Shown: positions 18,741-21,217 of the stretch, piece by piece
How positions within the stretch are numbered: the first letter of the stretch is position 1
How the letters are laid out: every line of letters starts with the position of its first letter
Origin: Corynebacterium tuberculostearicum
GTDB taxonomy: Bacteria; Actinomycetota; Actinomycetes; Mycobacteriales; Mycobacteriaceae
Length of the DNA: 21,217 nucleotides
Direction: 5' to 3'
NCBI RefSeq assembly: GCF_030503735.1
Contig: NZ_CP073098.1
Span: 1 to 21,217 of the forward strand
Program-made: the position numbers and the translations under genes
The notes under the pieces: model-generated
The model's input: the letters and a program-made list of their open reading frames with translations, nothing else
Databases searched by the model: none
What the model was told of the DNA's origin: nothing

Positions 18741-21217
18741 CTAGAGCTCTGGGCCAGTATCTTGTTGCTGCTCTTCTAGGTCTGGGGCGTAGTCGGTATT
18801 GTCGTAGTCCTCGTTATCGTCAGATGCGTCCTCGTAGCTATCGTCGGATTCGCCGAGTCCGAGTCCTGCCAAGAAGTCCATGCTTGCCTGTGCTCCGGGG
18901 TGGAGTTCATAGTCGTCGTCCTCGACTACATCATGAACCGGGGCGTTGCCGTTGTCGACAAAAATCCTGTACTTGCTCAACGGGTCTACATCGTCGGCAA
19001 TCTTATGCTCAATCTCATCGGGCAGGTAGTCGGTGTCCTGGTAGACCTCTGGGTCATCGAACTCGGCCTGCTTCTGGTTTTCCGTCGCGTTGGTATCAAC
19101 GGTGTCTGCCGCATCCTCATAGGTGTCAAGGTCAGCGGTGTCGTTGTGTTCTGGCTGGGTAAACGCCGTGGTGGAAAGTGGCGCGTGCTGGACTGCGTGC
19201 GGGTTATGGCGGCGCAGCCACTCGTCAAGTTCCATGTCGGTGCGTGAGGTAATCGGCGGGAGCTGATTACGATGCCCGGTATCCAGCCGGTCAAACTCTA
19301 GGTCGAGTCGGTAGCGGATAAGCCGGGCAATGTCTTCGGCGTTGTCGGTATCAACCGTGGCGTGTTGCATGGCTGCTCGCGGGTCGATTCCGGCATCAAT
19401 CATCTTCGTCCACGCATGGCGAATAGGCTTAGTGCCCTCGTCGGATTCTTCTAGCTGCTTTATCTGATGTGCTGGCAGGGTGTCGATCCAGTCGGGTAAG
19501 TAGGCGTCGATGAAGTCGTTGATAGCGTCATCGCGGCCAAGGTTCCACAGGCGGGTGATGCGCTCGGGGCTGGTTTGTTCGTCGATGACTTCGCGGACAA
19601 TATCGTGGGCGGCGCGTGGGTTGGTGTCTTTGGATACGACATAGTTAAAGACGTCTTGTGCTCCAGGCGCGTTTGCGTTGCCGATGTAGTGGTAGTGACC
19701 ATCTTCGGCATCCGGGTCAAGGATATGTTCGGTGACGGCATAGATGTGGTTGGCAAGCTTGCCACGGGTCAGTGCCACGTACATGCCTGCTCGGTCAACG
19801 GACTGGTCGATTACCGCGCGGGTGACATCGACGGTTGTGCCCTGGGCGCGATAGACGGTGGCCGCGTAACCGAGTTGAACGTTCTCGCGCACATAATCAG
19901 CCGGGAGGTGTTTGATATGACCTTTATCGTCGGTGGCGATGATGCTTCCATCGTCGCGAATATCAGCCAGGGTGAGCAGTTCACCGTTGGTTACTCGCGT
20001 GGTTGCCCCGGTGTTCTGGTCGCTGAAAACGCGGTTTTGGCGCGTGAGGATAGTATCTCCCAGACCAGCGCTCTCGCCGCGCGCGATAGTAATCGTGTGC
20101 TCGTTGTCGACCTCTCCGCAGGCAATACGGTGGGAGCGAATCATGGTGTTTAGTGCCACCACGTCTTTGTTGGTGGCTGCGATAAGCAGGCTGTTATGGC
20201 CGTTGGCAACATCGGAAAGGTAGTCGCTTACGGCACTTTCCAGCATGCTAGAACGCCCACCGCCGTGAACCCAGCCGCGCTGATTGTAGAAGTCGAACGT
20301 GGAGGTATCACCCTCGCGCAGGCGCAAGCTGGCGGCAGATTGCTCACTGTCACCGCCGAAGCGAATGACTTCGGAAAGCTGGTTATCGGCGCGCTCGTTT
20401 TCTTTGACCATCGCACCAAAAAGCCCGCCGTTTTCGACTGCGCCGAGCTGTTTGTGGTCGCCGACAAAGCGCACGACTGCGCCGGCGTCTTCGGCGATTT
20501 CAATCAGTGAGCCGATGTTGGGGGTCGAGACCATGCCGGCCTCGTCGACCAAAATCATGTCGCCGGGATTAATCTCAACCGGCAAATCTTTCACGCTATA
20601 ACCATCCTTGTTGGGGTGGTTTCCGCGCCACGTAAAGGTCAGTTTATCGACTGTTAGTGCCTGGGTTCCGAGGTCTTGGGAGAGTACGTCAGCGGCTTGT
20701 GCCGAGGGTGCTAGGCCGATGACTTTGTTGCCTTTTTGTGCCCATACGTCAGCAACCAAGCGCAGCGATGCGGTCTTACCGGTACCGGCAGGACCGACAC
20801 CAGTAGCAGCGAGTGTGCCGCAGTTAAGCAGGTAGCGTGCCATTGCTTCCTGGCCGGAGTTGAGCCTAAAACCGGCCTGCTTTTCGTGAGCATCAACAGC
20901 TGAATCAATAGCTGCTGAGTCGGCAAATTCCGCTACTGGTTCATCTAGTGCGGCGAGTGCTTTAGCTTCGGTATCCAAGATTTCCTGGGTGGTAAAAAAC
21001 TGCGAATCGGCGAAACTATCGCGCGACAAACCACGCTGGGTTTTAAGCCGTTCAGGCAAGTCCAGCATCTCGAAATCGTTAAGCGCAATGGCTTGTTCTT
21101 CCACAATTAGCTCGGTCATGGAGTCGTGGATGATGTTGCGTTCAGTCACTGATTCGAAGCGATATGCCTGAAGTTTTTGCGCCACAGCCGTTGAAATATG
21201 GGACTTGCGGAAATAGG
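18741..21217 (-). CDS. traA: MobF conjugative relaxase-helicase TraA, C-terminal part (RecD-like helicase and acidic tail)
   Basis: This is the continuation of the gene that starts at 1342, for a total near 1,272 aa, usual for MobF TraA proteins. It carries a superfamily 1B (RecD-like) helicase that unwinds the nicked strand during transfer. Visible motifs, in full-protein numbering, are Walker A GPAGTGKTA (about 589-597), Walker B ILVDEAG (about 669-675), GDHKQL (about 700), VYRAQGTTVD (about 902-911) and YVALTRG (about 927-933). After about residue 1060 the protein becomes acidic and probably disordered. Within this tail sits PGAQASMDFLAGLGLGE (about 1221-1237), which recurs in the 4756-5760 protein. 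The gene ends convergently with the parA/parB operon. No coupling protein (VirD4/TraG type) or mating-pair genes occur on the plasmid, so it is probably mobilisable rather than self-transmissible. Confidence 0.95.
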   Translation of the reverse strand, partial: YFRKSHISTAVAQKLQAYRFESVTERNIIHDSMTELIVEEQAIALNDFEMLDLPERLKTQRGLSRDSFADSQFFTTQEILDTEAKALAALDEPVAEFADSAAIDSAVDAHEKQAGFRLNSGQEAMARYLLNCGTLAATGVGPAGTGKTASLRLVADVWAQKGNKVIGLAPSAQAADVLSQDLGTQALTVDKLTFTWRGNHPNKDGYSVKDLPVEINPGDMILVDEAGMVSTPNIGSLIEIAEDAGAVVRFVGDHKQLGAVENGGLFGAMVKENERADNQLSEVIRFGGDSEQSAASLRLREGDTSTFDFYNQRGWVHGGGRSSMLESAVSDYLSDVANGHNSLLIAATNKDVVALNTMIRSHRIACGEVDNEHTITIARGESAGLGDTILTRQNRVFSDQNTGATTRVTNGELLTLADIRDDGSIIATDDKGHIKHLPADYVRENVQLGYAATVYRAQGTTVDVTRAVIDQSVDRAGMYVALTRGKLANHIYAVTEHILDPDAEDGHYHYIGNANAPGAQDVFNYVVSKDTNPRAAHDIVREVIDEQTSPERITRLWNLGRDDAINDFIDAYLPDWIDTLPAHQIKQLEESDEGTKPIRHAWTKMIDAGIDPRAAMQHATVDTDNAEDIARLIRYRLDLEFDRLDTGHRNQLPPITSRTDMELDEWLRRHNPHAVQHAPLSTTAFTQPEHNDTADLDTYEDAADTVDTNATENQKQAEFDDPEVYQDTDYLPDEIEHKIADDVDPLSKYRIFVDNGNAPVHDVVEDDDYELHPGAQASMDFLAGLGLGESDDSYEDASDDNEDYDNTDYAPDLEEQQQDTGPEL

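Noticed and set aside
1..21217. CRISPR arrays, tRNA or rRNA genes, insertion sequences
   Set aside because: No regularly spaced direct repeats with unique spacers, no cloverleaf-like or rRNA-like sequence and no transposase frame were seen on either strand.

Overview
The window reads as one complete circular plasmid of 21,217 bp, most likely from Corynebacterium or a close mycolic-acid relative. The circular reading is direct: the open frame of a MobF relaxase-helicase leaves the left edge at base 1 (minus strand) and re-enters in the same frame at base 21217 with no stop, giving one protein of about 1,272 aa. The host assignment rests on family knowledge: LGFP cell-wall repeats, a DUF2599-type secreted protein, an actinobacterial TraA-type relaxase and moderate-to-high GC by eye.

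Layout. (1) 18741-21217 plus 1-1342 (minus): TraA, with a possible oriT/promoter region at 1343-1542. No coupling protein or type IV secretion genes are seen. (2) 1543-2717: a coiled-coil/HTH-like accessory protein, a small membrane protein and a ribbon-helix-helix (RHH) protein; the last two diverge from a pair of mirrored operators. (3) 2840-4440: the replicon, with a putative antisense RNA across the repA leader, repA, a terminator, 22-bp-spaced iterons and a DnaA box. (4) 4644-6857: an unknown protein with an apparent frameshift near its start, a small acidic protein and a DnaQ-like exonuclease. (5) 6900-8760: a cassette-like zone in which three copies of a CATATG array with exact 12-bp phasing bracket a 49-aa membrane peptide gene and a secreted DUF2599 protein plus small membrane protein pair. 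(6) 8795-9775: a serine resolvase operon with res-like inverted repeats. (7) 9847-16820 (minus): a tight four-gene operon encoding an LGFP-repeat secreted protein, an AbfB-like secreted protein, a 1,247-aa ALF-repeat polymorphic toxin ending in a WHH/HNH-type nuclease, and a SMI1/KNR4 immunity protein. (8) 17129-18712: a small hypothetical gene, a strong terminator, parA and a small parB-like gene, flanked on both sides by palindrome-rich centromere-like DNA.

How it fits together. RepA, iterons and antisense RNA control replication and copy number; ParA and its partner segregate the plasmid; the resolvase probably resolves multimers; TraA mobilises it using someone else's transfer channel. 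The cargo looks devoted to competition between related bacteria. I infer that the four-gene operon is a wall-targeted contact or short-range toxin system: the LGFP and AbfB proteins plausibly bind the arabinogalactan/mycolate envelope and help place the ALF-repeat nuclease toxin, while the SMI1 protein protects the carrier. This operon, the phased CATATG arrays and the QASxDF tail motif shared by TraA and the 4756-5760 protein are the points most worth follow-up.
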